Below are positions 1 to 7,340 of a DNA stretch of 21,604 nt, piece by piece. The stretch lies in NCBI RefSeq assembly GCF_029054785.1, contig NZ_JAIDEN010000053.1, positions 1 to 21,604 on the forward strand, given 5' to 3'. The position numbers and the translations under genes are program-made. The notes beneath the pieces were generated by a model that searched no databases, was not told where the DNA came from, and worked only from the letters and a program-made list of their open reading frames with translations. This stretch comes from Duncaniella sp. (GTDB lineage Bacteria; Bacteroidota; Bacteroidia; Bacteroidales; Muribaculaceae). The stretch's first letter is position 1, and each line of letters opens with the position of its first letter.

Positions 1-150
1 AGGTTACCTAAGCCTTGGTGTCTCTTTTGCTAAATTGTTGAAATTCGTCAGTCGCATAGCTCGCTATGCTCCTTTCTTATTTACAACAATTTATCTAAAA
101 GATACACCACTCAGATTTTAACTCTTGTTTTTAAACAACGAACTCTTATT
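1..150. repeat. Partial MITE-like repeat, copy 1, cut by the window start
   Basis: Non-coding. Positions 54-139 are the reverse complement of 20642-20727, with only the two central palindrome bases and one other base differing. The core is a palindrome (GCATAGC at 54-60, GCTATGC at 63-69). The left arm (about 16-48) is a diverged inverted copy of the right arm (about 75-110), so the element can fold as one long hairpin. The right end (about 111-148) matches the terminal repeat of the 20639-20798 copy, with a small insertion after AACAAC. The left end runs off the window. No transposase is seen, so this is either a non-autonomous element or an unnamed intergenic repeat. Confidence 0.75.
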
Positions 151-180
151 TGGATGAATCGGCGGAATTGGTTAATTTTG
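149..180 (+). promoter_or_regulatory. Bacteroidota-type promoter of the Dabb/HAD genes
   Basis: TTTG at 149-152, 20 bases, then TAATTTTG at 173-180 fits the Bacteroidota -33/-7 consensus. The predicted start of transcription is near 187, about 40 bases before the ATG at 227. The -33 box sits directly beside the end of the repeat element at 1-150, so the repeat forms the upstream flank of this promoter. Confidence 0.6.
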
Positions 181-226
181 ACATCTGATTTGAAAAAAAT
201 ATTACCACATATATATATAGTAAGCA

Positions 227-523
227 ATGGTTAAACATATAGTATGCTTTAAGCTCAAAGGTTCCGCGGAAGAACGCCGCGAAGTGGCCGAACGTTTCAA
301 ACAGGCTCTGATGGAGCTTCCTGCTCTGATTGATGTACTGGAGTCAATGGAGGTCGGCATCAATGAGAATCCCTCGGAAGAGTGGGATGTGGTTCTGACC
401 GCAGTTGTTCCGACAATGGACGATGTCGCAGTCTATGCCAAGCATCCGGCCCACGTTGCTGCCGCATCGATCATCGGTGCGCATAAAGAGTCGAGAGCCT
501 GCGTTGACTATTATTTTGCCTGA
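227..523 (+). CDS. Dabb-family (stress-responsive alpha/beta barrel) protein
   Basis: 98 residues, the usual size of a single Dabb domain (Pfam Stress-responsive A/B barrel). The N-terminal strand MVKHIVCFKLK and the HPAHVAA segment near residues 73-79 are typical of the family, whose members fold as a ferredoxin-like dimer in the cytoplasm. Members include plant stress proteins and polyketide cyclases, but most bacterial ones have no known substrate, so no reaction is assigned. It has its own promoter (149-180). It ends 32 bases before the HAD phosphatase gene on the same strand, so the two are probably co-transcribed. The family call is firm; the function is unknown. Confidence 0.85.
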   Translation: MVKHIVCFKLKGSAEERREVAERFKQALMELPALIDVLESMEVGINENPSEEWDVVLTAVVPTMDDVAVYAKHPAHVAAASIIGAHKESRACVDYYFA

Positions 524-555
524 TCCGGCGGTGTCGGCGCTCTCAAGACCTGACT

Positions 556-1203
556 ATGGTCATTGTTTTTGATCTCGATGACACGCTCTTCCCGGAAATG
601 GAGTTTGTCCGATCGGCCTACCGGGCCATCGCGCGCCGCTATGGAGCCGGACTGCTTCCGGCGATGATGTCTGCCGCAAGTCCGCGCGAGGCTTTTGACT
701 CGACGGGGCTTCCGGTCGAAGATCTGCTCGGCCTTTACAGGACTCATGTCCCGGATATACGCTTGCCGTGGATGTCGCTTTATGTTCTGAGCTGCCTTTC
801 GCGTGCCGGACATGTGCTGGGGCTGGTGACCGATGGCCGGAGTGTCACGCAGCGACACAAGATCGAAGCGCTCGGTCTGTCGCGTTTCATGCGCCCGGAT
901 CTGATCATGGTTTCAGAGGAAATCGGATCGGGCAAGCTGTCGGGCGATGCGTTCAGGATCATAATGGGCCGTACCGTAGGAGAGGGGCCTTATGTCTACA
1001 TAGGCGATAATCCGGAGAAGGATTTTGTGGCTCCGAACGCTCTCGGCTGGCTTACGGTCGGTTACGGAAGGGGCGGAAACGGGGAGAATATATTCAGTTA
1101 TGACAGCCTTTCTCAGCCGGAAGAAAACAGGCCGGCTTTTGAAATTGGAAATTTGCCGGAGTTGTTTGAAATTGTAAACTCCAGGCGGTGTGAAATGCTT
1201 TAA
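556..1203 (+). CDS. HAD-superfamily hydrolase (probable small-molecule phosphatase)
   Basis: 215 residues. All four HAD motifs are visible: DLDDT with the nucleophile Asp6 and the acid/base Asp8; VTDG with Thr92 (motif II); Lys127 in GSGKLSGDAF (motif III); and GDNPEKD with Asp151 and Asp156 (motif IV). An alpha-helical cap fits between residues about 15 and 75, as in subfamily I enzymes such as phosphoglycolate phosphatase or YjjG-like nucleotidases. The substrate cannot be read from sequence. It should be a cytoplasmic Mg-dependent phosphatase. It follows the Dabb gene by 32 bases, likely in one transcript. The start is chosen because motif I must lie at the extreme N-terminus. Confidence 0.85.
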   Translation: MVIVFDLDDTLFPEMEFVRSAYRAIARRYGAGLLPAMMSAASPREAFDSTGLPVEDLLGLYRTHVPDIRLPWMSLYVLSCLSRAGHVLGLVTDGRSVTQRHKIEALGLSRFMRPDLIMVSEEIGSGKLSGDAFRIIMGRTVGEGPYVYIGDNPEKDFVAPNALGWLTVGYGRGGNGENIFSYDSLSQPEENRPAFEIGNLPELFEIVNSRRCEML

Positions 1204-1281
1204 AGTTGTCCAAAACTAAAATTAAATATGCTATATATTAGCATTTTATGTATTTTGTAAACTGCAAAAGTTGCCCAAAAC
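1202..1281 (+). promoter_or_regulatory. Candidate operator region upstream of nrdD
   Basis: Two near-identical 15-mers, AAAGTTGTCCAAAAC (1202-1216) and AAAGTTGCCCAAAAC (1267-1281), lie 65 bases apart in direct orientation. Between them is a palindrome at 1228-1244 with arms ATGCTA and TAGCAT around TATAT. The palindrome resembles an NrdR box (C-TATATA-rich-G core) but is one base too long for that consensus. The position, 100-140 bases before the nrdD transcription start, suits a repressor or activator site. Which regulator binds is inference only. Confidence 0.35.
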
Positions 1282-1315
1282 GGAAAATTTTAATAAATAA
1301 AAGTTTGACATTCGT

Positions 1316-1347
1316 GTTGGACTTTTGTTTTTTTATGCGTATCTTTG
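1316..1347 (+). promoter_or_regulatory. Promoter of nrdD
   Basis: TATCTTTG at 1340-1347 is a consensus -7 element. GTTG at 1316-1319, 20 bases upstream, is a partial match to the -33 TTTG. Transcription should begin near 1354, giving a leader of about 50 bases before the ATG at 1405. An in-frame TTG at 1345 lies inside the -7 box, so it cannot be on the transcript and is not the start codon. Confidence 0.55.
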
Positions 1348-1404
1348 CAGCGTAAAAATATCAACCTATCACCAAAAACAAATCCCCTCAATTCAACAAT
1401 TCAG

Positions 1405-3612
1405 ATGATACAGACAGTAGTAAAGCGCGACGGTCGCGTCGTGGGATACAACGAAGAAAAAATAAAGGCCGCTATCCGCAAGGCGATGCTCACCACAGAG
1501 ATGGGTGAGGACGAAGCTCTGATCTCACGAATCACAGACCGCATCGGAATGATCGGCGGTGAGCAGATGACCGTGGAAGAGATCCAGGACCGCGTGGAAC
1601 TGGAACTCATGAAGTCGCCGCGCAAGGAAGTCGCAAAGCGCTATATTGCCTATCGTGACCAGCGTTCCATCGCCCGCCGGGCCAAGACCCGCGATATGTT
1701 TCTGGAGATCATCGAGGCCAAAAGCAATGACATCACCCGCGAGAATGCCAACATGAATACGGATTCTCCCGCCGGCATGATGATGAAATTCGCAAGCGAG
1801 ACGACCAAGCCTTTTGTTGATGACTATCTGCTGTCGCCCGAAGCGCGCGAGGCTGTGCAGGGAGGCTATCTGCATATCCATGACAAGGACTATTATCCCA
1901 CCAAGAGTCTGACCTGCGTCCAGCATCCTCTCGACCGCATTCTCAAATACGGTTTCGTTGCAGGTCATGGCGAGTCGCGTCCGGCCAAGCGCATCGAAAC
2001 CGCAAGTATCATCGGTTGCATCTCACTCGAAACCGCGCAGAATGAAATGCACGGCGGTCAGGCGATCCCGGCTTTTGACTTCTACCTCGCACCTTTCGTA
2101 AGGTCGTCATATATAGAAGAGGTGAAAAAGCTTGAGGAACTCAGCGGAGAGGATCTTTCCGCACTCTATAATGCTGAAATCAATGACTACATAAAGGCTC
2201 CTCTCGACGGGCTCAAAGGTGCCGAACGCTGGAAGCAGCATGCGATCAACCAGACTGTCAGCCGCGTTCATCAGAGCATGGAGGCTTTCATCCACAACAT
2301 GAACACCATCCATTCGCGCGGAGGAAATCAGGTTGTGTTCAGCTCGATCAACTACGGTACTGACACTTCAGCCGAGGGCCGCTGCATCATACGCGAGCTG
2401 CTCAACTCGACCTACGAGGGTGTGGGCAACGGTGCGACTGCAATTTTCCCCATTCAGATCTGGAAAAAGAAAAAGGGTGTCAGCTATCTGCCTGAAGACC
2501 GCAACTATGACCTCTACCAGTTTGCCTGCAAGGTGACGGCGCGCCGCTTCTTCCCGAATTTCGTCAATCTTGACGCTACTTTCAACCAGCACGAGAAGTG
2601 GGATGCCAACGATCCTGAACGCTATAAATATGAGGTGGCTACGATGGGTTGCCGCACACGCGTGTTTGAAAACCGTTTCGGAGAGAAAACCTCGATCGGT
2701 CGCGGAAACATCAGTTTCTCGACAATCAACATCGTGCGCATCGCGATAGAGTGCATGAATATAGTCGACGAGGAGGAGCGCATCAAGCGTTTCTTTACCA
2801 AGCTCGATGAGGTTCTCGATATCACGGCCCGACAGCTCTGTGACCGCTTCAACTTCCAGAAAACAGCGATGGCCAAGCAGTTCCCGCTGCTGATGTCGCG
2901 TCTGTGGAACGGCGCCGAAAATCTCGGCCCGACCGACACCATCGAGAGCGTGATCAATCAGGGTACACTGGGTATCGGTTTTATCGGCCTGGCAGAATGT
3001 CTGATCGCGCTCGTCGGCAAGCATCACGGTGAGAGCGAAGAGGCTCAGAAACTCGGCCTGAAGATCGTTTCGCACATGCGTTCGCGTGTCAATGATTACA
3101 GCGAGCAGTACAAGCATAACTTCTCCGTGCTTGCCACTCCGGCTGAGGGGCTTTCCGGTAAGTTCACTTCGCGTGACCGCAAGTCGTTCGGCGTGATCCC
3201 CGGCATCACGGACAAGATCTACTATACCAATTCTAACCATGTTCCGGTCTACTATCACTGCTCGCCGCGCCACAAGGCAAAGATCGAGGCTCCATATCAT
3301 GAACTGACAGGCGGCGGCCATATCTTCTATGTGGAGATCGACGGCGATGCCACTCACAACCCTAAGGCGATCAGCGATATCGTTGACCTGATGGATAAAT
3401 ATAATATCGGCTATTGTTCAGTGAACCACAACCGCAACCGCTGCATGGATTGCGGCTATGAGGATGCTCAGGAGTCGCTTGAGGAATGTCCGGTTTGTCA
3501 TGGCCGTCATATCGACTGTCTTCAGCGTATAACCGGCTATCTTGTCGGCACCACAGACCGCTGGAACAATGCGAAGCTGGCTGAACTTAATGATCGTATA
3601 GTCCACAAATAA
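1405..3612 (+). CDS. nrdD: Anaerobic (class III) ribonucleoside-triphosphate reductase
   Basis: Reduces ribonucleoside triphosphates to dNTPs with a glycyl radical, strictly without oxygen. 735 residues from the ATG at 1405. An ATP-cone allosteric domain covers residues about 3-93 (VVKRDGRVVGYNEEKI). The catalytic ten-stranded barrel follows, with conserved Cys171 (SLTCVQHP), Cys205 (IIGCIS) and Cys416 (TMGCRTR, a likely thiyl site). The C-terminus has two CxxC zinc pairs (Cys680/683 and 695/698) and the glycyl-radical loop RITGYLVG with Gly711. A longer reading from TTG at 1345 is rejected because that codon lies in the promoter. The activase nrdG follows 117 bases later. The presence of nrdDG indicates anaerobic growth. 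Confidence 0.96.
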   Translation: MIQTVVKRDGRVVGYNEEKIKAAIRKAMLTTEMGEDEALISRITDRIGMIGGEQMTVEEIQDRVELELMKSPRKEVAKRYIAYRDQRSIARRAKTRDMFLEIIEAKSNDITRENANMNTDSPAGMMMKFASETTKPFVDDYLLSPEAREAVQGGYLHIHDKDYYPTKSLTCVQHPLDRILKYGFVAGHGESRPAKRIETASIIGCISLETAQNEMHGGQAIPAFDFYLAPFVRSSYIEEVKKLEELSGEDLSALYNAEINDYIKAPLDGLKGAERWKQHAINQTVSRVHQSMEAFIHNMNTIHSRGGNQVVFSSINYGTDTSAEGRCIIRELLNSTYEGVGNGATAIFPIQIWKKKKGVSYLPEDRNYDLYQFACKVTARRFFPNFVNLDATFNQHEKWDANDPERYKYEVATMGCRTRVFENRFGEKTSIGRGNISFSTINIVRIAIECMNIVDEEERIKRFFTKLDEVLDITARQLCDRFNFQKTAMAKQFPLLMSRLWNGAENLGPTDTIESVINQGTLGIGFIGLAECLIALVGKHHGESEEAQKLGLKIVSHMRSRVNDYSEQYKHNFSVLATPAEGLSGKFTSRDRKSFGVIPGITDKIYYTNSNHVPVYYHCSPRHKAKIEAPYHELTGGGHIFYVEIDGDATHNPKAISDIVDLMDKYNIGYCSVNHNRNRCMDCGYEDAQESLEECPVCHGRHIDCLQRITGYLVGTTDRWNNAKLAELNDRIVHK

Positions 3613-3622
3613 AAAGTATTCC

Positions 3623-3707
3623 GCATTCAGGCGGTCTTTGAAATCCCGTTGTTTGAAGAGACTGAAAGTCTGTTGAAAACTGGTCCTTAAAGGCTGCCTG
3701 AAAATGC
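3623..3707 (+). other. Potentially structured spacer between nrdD and nrdG
   Basis: The 117-base gap between the two genes can close on itself. GCATTCAGGC (3623-3632) pairs with GCCTGAAAATGC (3696-3707), with a two-base bulge. Inside it, AGACT-gaa-AGTCT (3659-3671) is a perfect small hairpin. There is no run of T after the outer stem, so it does not look like a classical terminator. It might stabilise the transcript, set relative expression of nrdG, or be a chance fold. Confidence 0.35.
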
Positions 3708-3729
3708 AATTCCGATTTTTATTGAAAGA

Positions 3730-4206
3730 ATGAAGATTCTCGATATTGTTCCGGGGACGTCGGTTGACGGCCCCGGACTTCGTACAGCGATTTACGTTGC
3801 CGGATGTTCCCACTCCTGCCCCGGCTGTCACAATCCCCAGTCCTGGGATTTCGATGGCGGGAGGGAGATGAGCGTCGACGAGATCATGAGAGAGGTGATC
3901 GACAATGATTTTGACGTGACTCTGACCGGCGGTGACCCGATGTACAGGGCCGCAGAACTCCTGCCCTTGGCCGCCAGGATCAAAGAGGCGGGAAAGGGGA
4001 TCTGGTGTTATACCGGATTCCGTTATGAGGACGTGATGCGCAGTGAGCCGATGAGACGTCTGCTCGAATATATTGATGTGCTTGTCGATGGCGCGTTTGT
4101 CGAGGCTCAGCGCGATGTTCATCTGCTGTTTCGCGGCTCGGCCAACCAGCGGCTTGTCGATGTCGGCAGATCGACTCCCGGCAATGTAGTCGAATGGTCA
4201 TGGTGA
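3730..4206 (+). CDS. nrdG: Anaerobic ribonucleotide reductase-activating protein (radical SAM)
   Basis: Generates the glycyl radical on NrdD using S-adenosylmethionine and a [4Fe-4S] cluster. 158 residues, normal for NrdG. The cluster motif CX3CX2C is Cys26, Cys30 and Cys33 (CSHSCPGCHN). The SAM-binding TGGDP motif is near residues 66-70, and the N-terminal VDGPGLR segment is typical of radical-SAM activases. It lies downstream of nrdD on the same strand and is probably co-transcribed from the nrdD promoter; I see no convincing -7 box in the spacer. The stop codon lies inside a 9-bp hairpin shared with the convergent mlaF. Confidence 0.96.
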   Translation: MKILDIVPGTSVDGPGLRTAIYVAGCSHSCPGCHNPQSWDFDGGREMSVDEIMREVIDNDFDVTLTGGDPMYRAAELLPLAARIKEAGKGIWCYTGFRYEDVMRSEPMRRLLEYIDVLVDGAFVEAQRDVHLLFRGSANQRLVDVGRSTPGNVVEWSW

Positions 4207-4226
4207 CGGCTCGGAGGGCCGTCACC
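4202..4226. terminator. Hairpin between convergent nrdG and mlaF
   Basis: GGTGACGGC (4202-4210) and GCCGTCACC (4218-4226) form a perfect GC-rich 9-bp stem with a 7-base loop. The nrdG stop codon (4204-4206) is inside the left arm, and the mlaF stop is 12 bases beyond the right arm. Neither side has a clear T tract, so termination is inferred from position and stem strength. Confidence 0.55.
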
Positions 4227-4237
4227 CGTGTGCAGAA

Positions 4238-5008
4238 TTATTTGTGTTCGTTGGAGATGACGTAGGCGCGGACTTTCTGGAAGAGATCGTTTGCAAAAAC
4301 GAATTCGTTGAGCGCCTCGTTGGAGGTCTGATAGATCTGGTGCATGTCTCCCACCCATTCGCGATGACCCTTGTTGATGAAGATGATGTTCTCGCCGATG
4401 CCGAGAACCGAGTTCATGTCATGGGTGTTGATGATCGTCGTGATGTTGTATTCGTGGGTGATGTCGCTGAGAAGCTCGTCGATTACGATTGACGTGCGCG
4501 GGTCCAGGCCTGAGTTTGGTTCGTCGCAGAAAAGATACTTCGGGTTGAGGGCGATCGCACGTGCGATCGCCACACGTTTCTGCATGCCTCCTGAGATTTC
4601 AGACGGATATTTCGCATCGGCGCCTTTCAGTCTGACTCGTTCAAGACAGAACTGTGCGCGGTCTTTGATTTCGGCGGGTGTCATTGATGTGAACATTGTC
4701 AGCGGAAACATGACGTTGCCGAGCACCGTCTCGGAGTCGAACAGAGCCGAACCCTGAAAGAGCATGCCGATTTCTTTGCGCAGGTCTTTGGTCTGGGTTG
4801 CGTCCATTTTCATCAGGTCGCGTCCGTCATAGAGGATTTCGCCTTTTTCGGGCCGGATCAGGCCTACGAGCGATTTGACCAGTACGGTTTTTCCTGATCC
4901 GCTCTGGCCGATTATGAGGTTTGTCTTGCCGGTTTCGAATTTGGCGCTGACATCGTGGAGGATGGTCTTGCCGTCAAATGATTTGGTGATGTTCTTTACT
5001 TCAATCAT
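4238..5008 (-). CDS. mlaF: ABC transporter ATP-binding protein, MlaF family
   Basis: Cytoplasmic ATPase subunit of an MCE/Mla-type lipid transporter that moves phospholipids between inner and outer membranes. 256 residues. Walker A is GQSGSGKT (34-41), Q-loop Gln85, signature ISGGMQ (138-143), Walker B YLFCDEP (158-164) and H-loop His196 (NTHD). The C-terminal extension after residue about 225 is usual for MlaF. The start ATG overlaps the mlaE stop by 4 bases, so translation is coupled. No mlaD-type MCE substrate-binding gene follows: the next gene is convergent nrdG. Family assignment is firm; the lipid substrate is known only by analogy with E. coli MlaFEDB. Confidence 0.92.
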   Translation of the reverse strand: MIEVKNITKSFDGKTILHDVSAKFETGKTNLIIGQSGSGKTVLVKSLVGLIRPEKGEILYDGRDLMKMDATQTKDLRKEIGMLFQGSALFDSETVLGNVMFPLTMFTSMTPAEIKDRAQFCLERVRLKGADAKYPSEISGGMQKRVAIARAIALNPKYLFCDEPNSGLDPRTSIVIDELLSDITHEYNITTIINTHDMNSVLGIGENIIFINKGHREWVGDMHQIYQTSNEALNEFVFANDLFQKVRAYVISNEHK

Positions 5009-5754
5009 TGCAGAAGGAGTTTGGTCAGTACGACGTCAAGCAGCAGGATCAGAATGCTGGATGCGACCACTGCGTTTGTGGATGCTTTTCCGACTTCCAG
5101 TGCGCCGCCTTTGACAAAATAGCCGTAGAAAGCCGACACGGAGGTGATGATGAAAGAGAAGAAGAGGGATTTTATGAGGCCATACCACACATACCATTCG
5201 ACAAACATGGTCTGCAAGCCATAGATGAAGCGGCTCAGGGGGATTATTCCGGTGAAAATCGAAATGAGCACGCCGCCGAGGAAGGATGTGAAGATACAGA
5301 ACACGACCAATACGGGCATGTAGACCAGGAAGCCTACTATTTTCGGGAGCACAAGGAAATTGGCGGAGTTGATGCCCATGATGTCAAGAGCGTCTATCTG
5401 CTCTGTCACTCTCATTGTGCCGATTTCCGATGCGATGTTCGATCCGACTTTGCCGGCGAGGATCAGACAGAGAATCGAGTTGGAGAATTCCAGCAGGATG
5501 ATCTCGCGTGTGGCAAGACCGGTGGAGTAGGACGGGACAAGGGGTGATACGATGTTAAGCTGCATCTGTATGGTGATGACGGCGCCTATGAAGAGCGAGA
5601 TGACGATCACCAGAGGTATGGAGTCCACGCCGAGCTTTGTGATCTCGAAAAATGTGCGTCTGAAAAATGTTTTCCAGCGGTCGGGTGTCGAGAATATTTT
5701 GCTTATGAAAAGGCAATATTGCCCGAAGGTGGTGAGTGAGTCGGTTATAACCAT
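5005..5754 (-). CDS. mlaE: ABC transporter permease, MlaE family
   Basis: Inner-membrane permease partner of MlaF. 249 residues. It has an N-terminal amphipathic interfacial helix (residues about 1-40), then five hydrophobic segments typical of MlaE/YrbE, including residues about 45-65 (SIPLVIVISLFIGAVIT), 88-105, 137-160 and 225-248. The conserved MlaE stretch GTMRVTEQIDALDIMGI is near residues 112-128. It is translationally coupled to mlaF by a 4-base overlap. It lies 125 bases downstream of hisS on the same strand with a -7-like box in between, so it may have its own promoter. Confidence 0.92.
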   Translation of the reverse strand: MVITDSLTTFGQYCLFISKIFSTPDRWKTFFRRTFFEITKLGVDSIPLVIVISLFIGAVITIQMQLNIVSPLVPSYSTGLATREIILLEFSNSILCLILAGKVGSNIASEIGTMRVTEQIDALDIMGINSANFLVLPKIVGFLVYMPVLVVFCIFTSFLGGVLISIFTGIIPLSRFIYGLQTMFVEWYVWYGLIKSLFFSFIITSVSAFYGYFVKGGALEVGKASTNAVVASSILILLLDVVLTKLLLQ

Positions 5755-5785
5755 GTTCGGAAGGTAGATGTTGCATTAGCCTCGG

Positions 5786-5793
5786 CAAAGATA
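5786..5793 (-). promoter_or_regulatory. -7 element of a likely mlaE-mlaF promoter
   Basis: Reading on the minus strand gives TATCTTTG, a full match to TAnnTTTG. Transcription would start near 5779, about 25 bases before the mlaE ATG. No clear TTTG lies 19-21 bases upstream, so only the -7 half is supported. Confidence 0.45.
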
Positions 5794-5842
5794 AGCAAAT
5801 CTTATCTATTGCCGGGCGTGTAGTGGGGCTATTGGCCAGAAA

Positions 5843-5872
5843 TCAGGAAAGAAGAGAGAGGATTTCTCCTGA
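5843..5872 (-). terminator. Weak candidate terminator after hisS
   Basis: On the minus strand TCAGGA pairs with TCCTGA across a long pyrimidine-rich loop, followed by TTTCT. It lies 8 bases past the hisS stop. The stem is short and the loop long, so this is tentative. Confidence 0.3.
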
Positions 5873-5879
5873 CCGGCTC

Positions 5880-7253
5880 TCAGCTGAGAGCCTCGGTGAG
5901 CTGTTCGGCTGAGAGTTCTGACTGCTCGCCGGTGGTCATGTTCTTGAGTGTGACAGTGCCGTTTTGCAGTTCGGTTTCACCGATGATGGCCACGAAGGGG
6001 ATGCCGAGAGTGTCGGCGCGGCCCATCTGCTTTTTCATCTTGGCGGCGTCGGGATAGAGTTCTGCCGGAATGCCCTTTTCGCGCAGCTGTTTGATCACCT
6101 GGAGCGAGCGGGCTGCTTCCTTGGGACCGAAGTTTGTAAACATTACCTTTGCAGCGCCTTCGATTCCTTCGGGGTAGAGATTGAGTGTGTTGAGCACGTC
6201 ATAGATGCGGTCGGCTCCGAATGAGATGCCTACGCCTGAGACTCCGGGAAGGCCGAAGACTCCGGTGAGATTGTCGTAGCGGCCACCGCCGGTGATGCTG
6301 CCGATCTCGACATCGCGGGCCTTGACTTCGATGATGGTTCCGGTGTAATAGTTGAGACCGCGGGCAAGGCTGACGTCAAGTTCGAGGTCGGCGCGCAGAC
6401 CGAGTGCTTCGGTTCCGGCCATGACCTCACGCAGCTCTTCTACGCCTTTGAGACCTGTCTCGCTTGAGGCAAGCATCTCCTCAAGGCTTGAGAGGCGTTC
6501 GGCGTTGGTGCCTGAGAGTGTGATCAGCGGTGTGATCCGTTCGATCGCTTCGGCTGAAAGACCGCGTTCGCCGAGTTCGGCTTTCACATTGTCGAGGCCG
6601 ATCTTGTCGATCTTGTCGATGGCCACGGTTATATCCACGATCTTGTCAGGCGCACCGACGAGTTCGGCTATTCCGGCAAGCACTTTGCGGTTGTTGAGCT
6701 TGATTGTGATGCGTACTCCCAGACGGCTGAAAACTTCGTCGATGAGCTGAAGAAGCTCGATCTCGTTGATCAGCGAATCGGATCCGATGACATCGGCGTC
6801 GCACTGGTAGAATTCGCGGTAACGGCCTTTCTGTGGACGGTCGGCGCGCCATACGGGCTGGATCTGGTAGCGCTTGAAGGGGAAGGAAAGCTCGTTGCGG
6901 TGCATTACGACAAAGCGGGCGAAAGGCACTGTCAGGTCATAGCGCAGGCCTTTTTCGCAGATGCGGGCCGCGAGTTTTGCGCTCTCTTCTCCGGAAGTGG
7001 CCGATGAGAGCAGCTGAGGATCGACACCACGCAGAAAATCGCCGGAGTTGAGGATCTTGAACAGGAGTTTGTCGCCTTCCTCACCGTATTTTCCCATGAG
7101 AGTGGAAAGATTTTCCATCGCCGGAGTCTCGATCTGCTGGAAACCGTGAAGTTTGAAGACTGTGCGGATGGTATCGAATATGTAGTTTCTGCGCGCCATT
7201 TCAGCGGGGGTGAAGTCGCGCGTCCCTTTGGGAATTGACGGTTTCTGTGCCAT
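5880..7253 (-). CDS. hisS: Histidine--tRNA ligase
   Basis: Charges tRNA-His with histidine and ATP in the cytoplasm. 457 residues, in the longer range for HisRS. Class II catalytic core: the N-terminal PKGTRDF (9-14) and motif 1 region to about residue 60, LRYDLTVPFARF (103-114), motif 2 loop RADRPQKGRYREFYQCDAD (136-154), the histidine-specific ARGLNYYTG (297-305), and motif 3 GVGISFGADR (340-349) after GGGRYDN. Residues about 365-457 are the anticodon-binding domain. It is divergent from nfo, and the two promoter regions overlap. It is first in a minus-strand series that continues to mlaE and mlaF. Confidence 0.97.
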   Translation of the reverse strand: MAQKPSIPKGTRDFTPAEMARRNYIFDTIRTVFKLHGFQQIETPAMENLSTLMGKYGEEGDKLLFKILNSGDFLRGVDPQLLSSATSGEESAKLAARICEKGLRYDLTVPFARFVVMHRNELSFPFKRYQIQPVWRADRPQKGRYREFYQCDADVIGSDSLINEIELLQLIDEVFSRLGVRITIKLNNRKVLAGIAELVGAPDKIVDITVAIDKIDKIGLDNVKAELGERGLSAEAIERITPLITLSGTNAERLSSLEEMLASSETGLKGVEELREVMAGTEALGLRADLELDVSLARGLNYYTGTIIEVKARDVEIGSITGGGRYDNLTGVFGLPGVSGVGISFGADRIYDVLNTLNLYPEGIEGAAKVMFTNFGPKEAARSLQVIKQLREKGIPAELYPDAAKMKKQMGRADTLGIPFVAIIGETELQNGTVTLKNMTTGEQSELSAEQLTEALS

Positions 7254-7308
7254 TATTATCGTATTTATTATATGTAAGAGGAGAAGTAATGAAAGTTAGT
7301 ACAAATTT

Positions 7309-7340
7309 TTTGCAAAGATAGCGATTATTTGCTAAATTTG
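7309..7340 (+). promoter_or_regulatory. Promoter of nfo
   Basis: TTTG (7309-7312), 20 bases, TAAATTTG (7333-7340) is a consensus Bacteroidota promoter. The start of transcription should be near 7347, about 44 bases before the ATG at 7391. The spacer contains the -7 box of the opposite-facing hisS promoter. Confidence 0.65.
7313..7320 (-). promoter_or_regulatory. -7 element of the hisS promoter
   Basis: TATCTTTG on the minus strand, with a predicted start near 7306 and a leader of about 50 bases to the hisS ATG at 7253. A good -33 box is not evident. The element lies inside the spacer of the nfo promoter, so the two cannot be occupied at once. Confidence 0.5.

Noticed and set aside
2368..3357. 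329-codon open frame antisense to nrdD
   Set aside because: It lies wholly opposite a clear nrdD with conserved motifs, has no promoter or ribosome-binding site and no recognisable domain. Long antisense frames are common opposite codon-biased genes.
3418..4122. 234-codon open frame on the minus strand across the nrdD end and nrdG
   Set aside because: It overlaps two genes with complete catalytic motifs; its translation shows no family features.
5008..5547. 179-codon plus-strand frame opposite mlaE
   Set aside because: Shadow of the permease: the product is rich in His, Glu and Asp, as expected from the reverse complement of hydrophobic codons.
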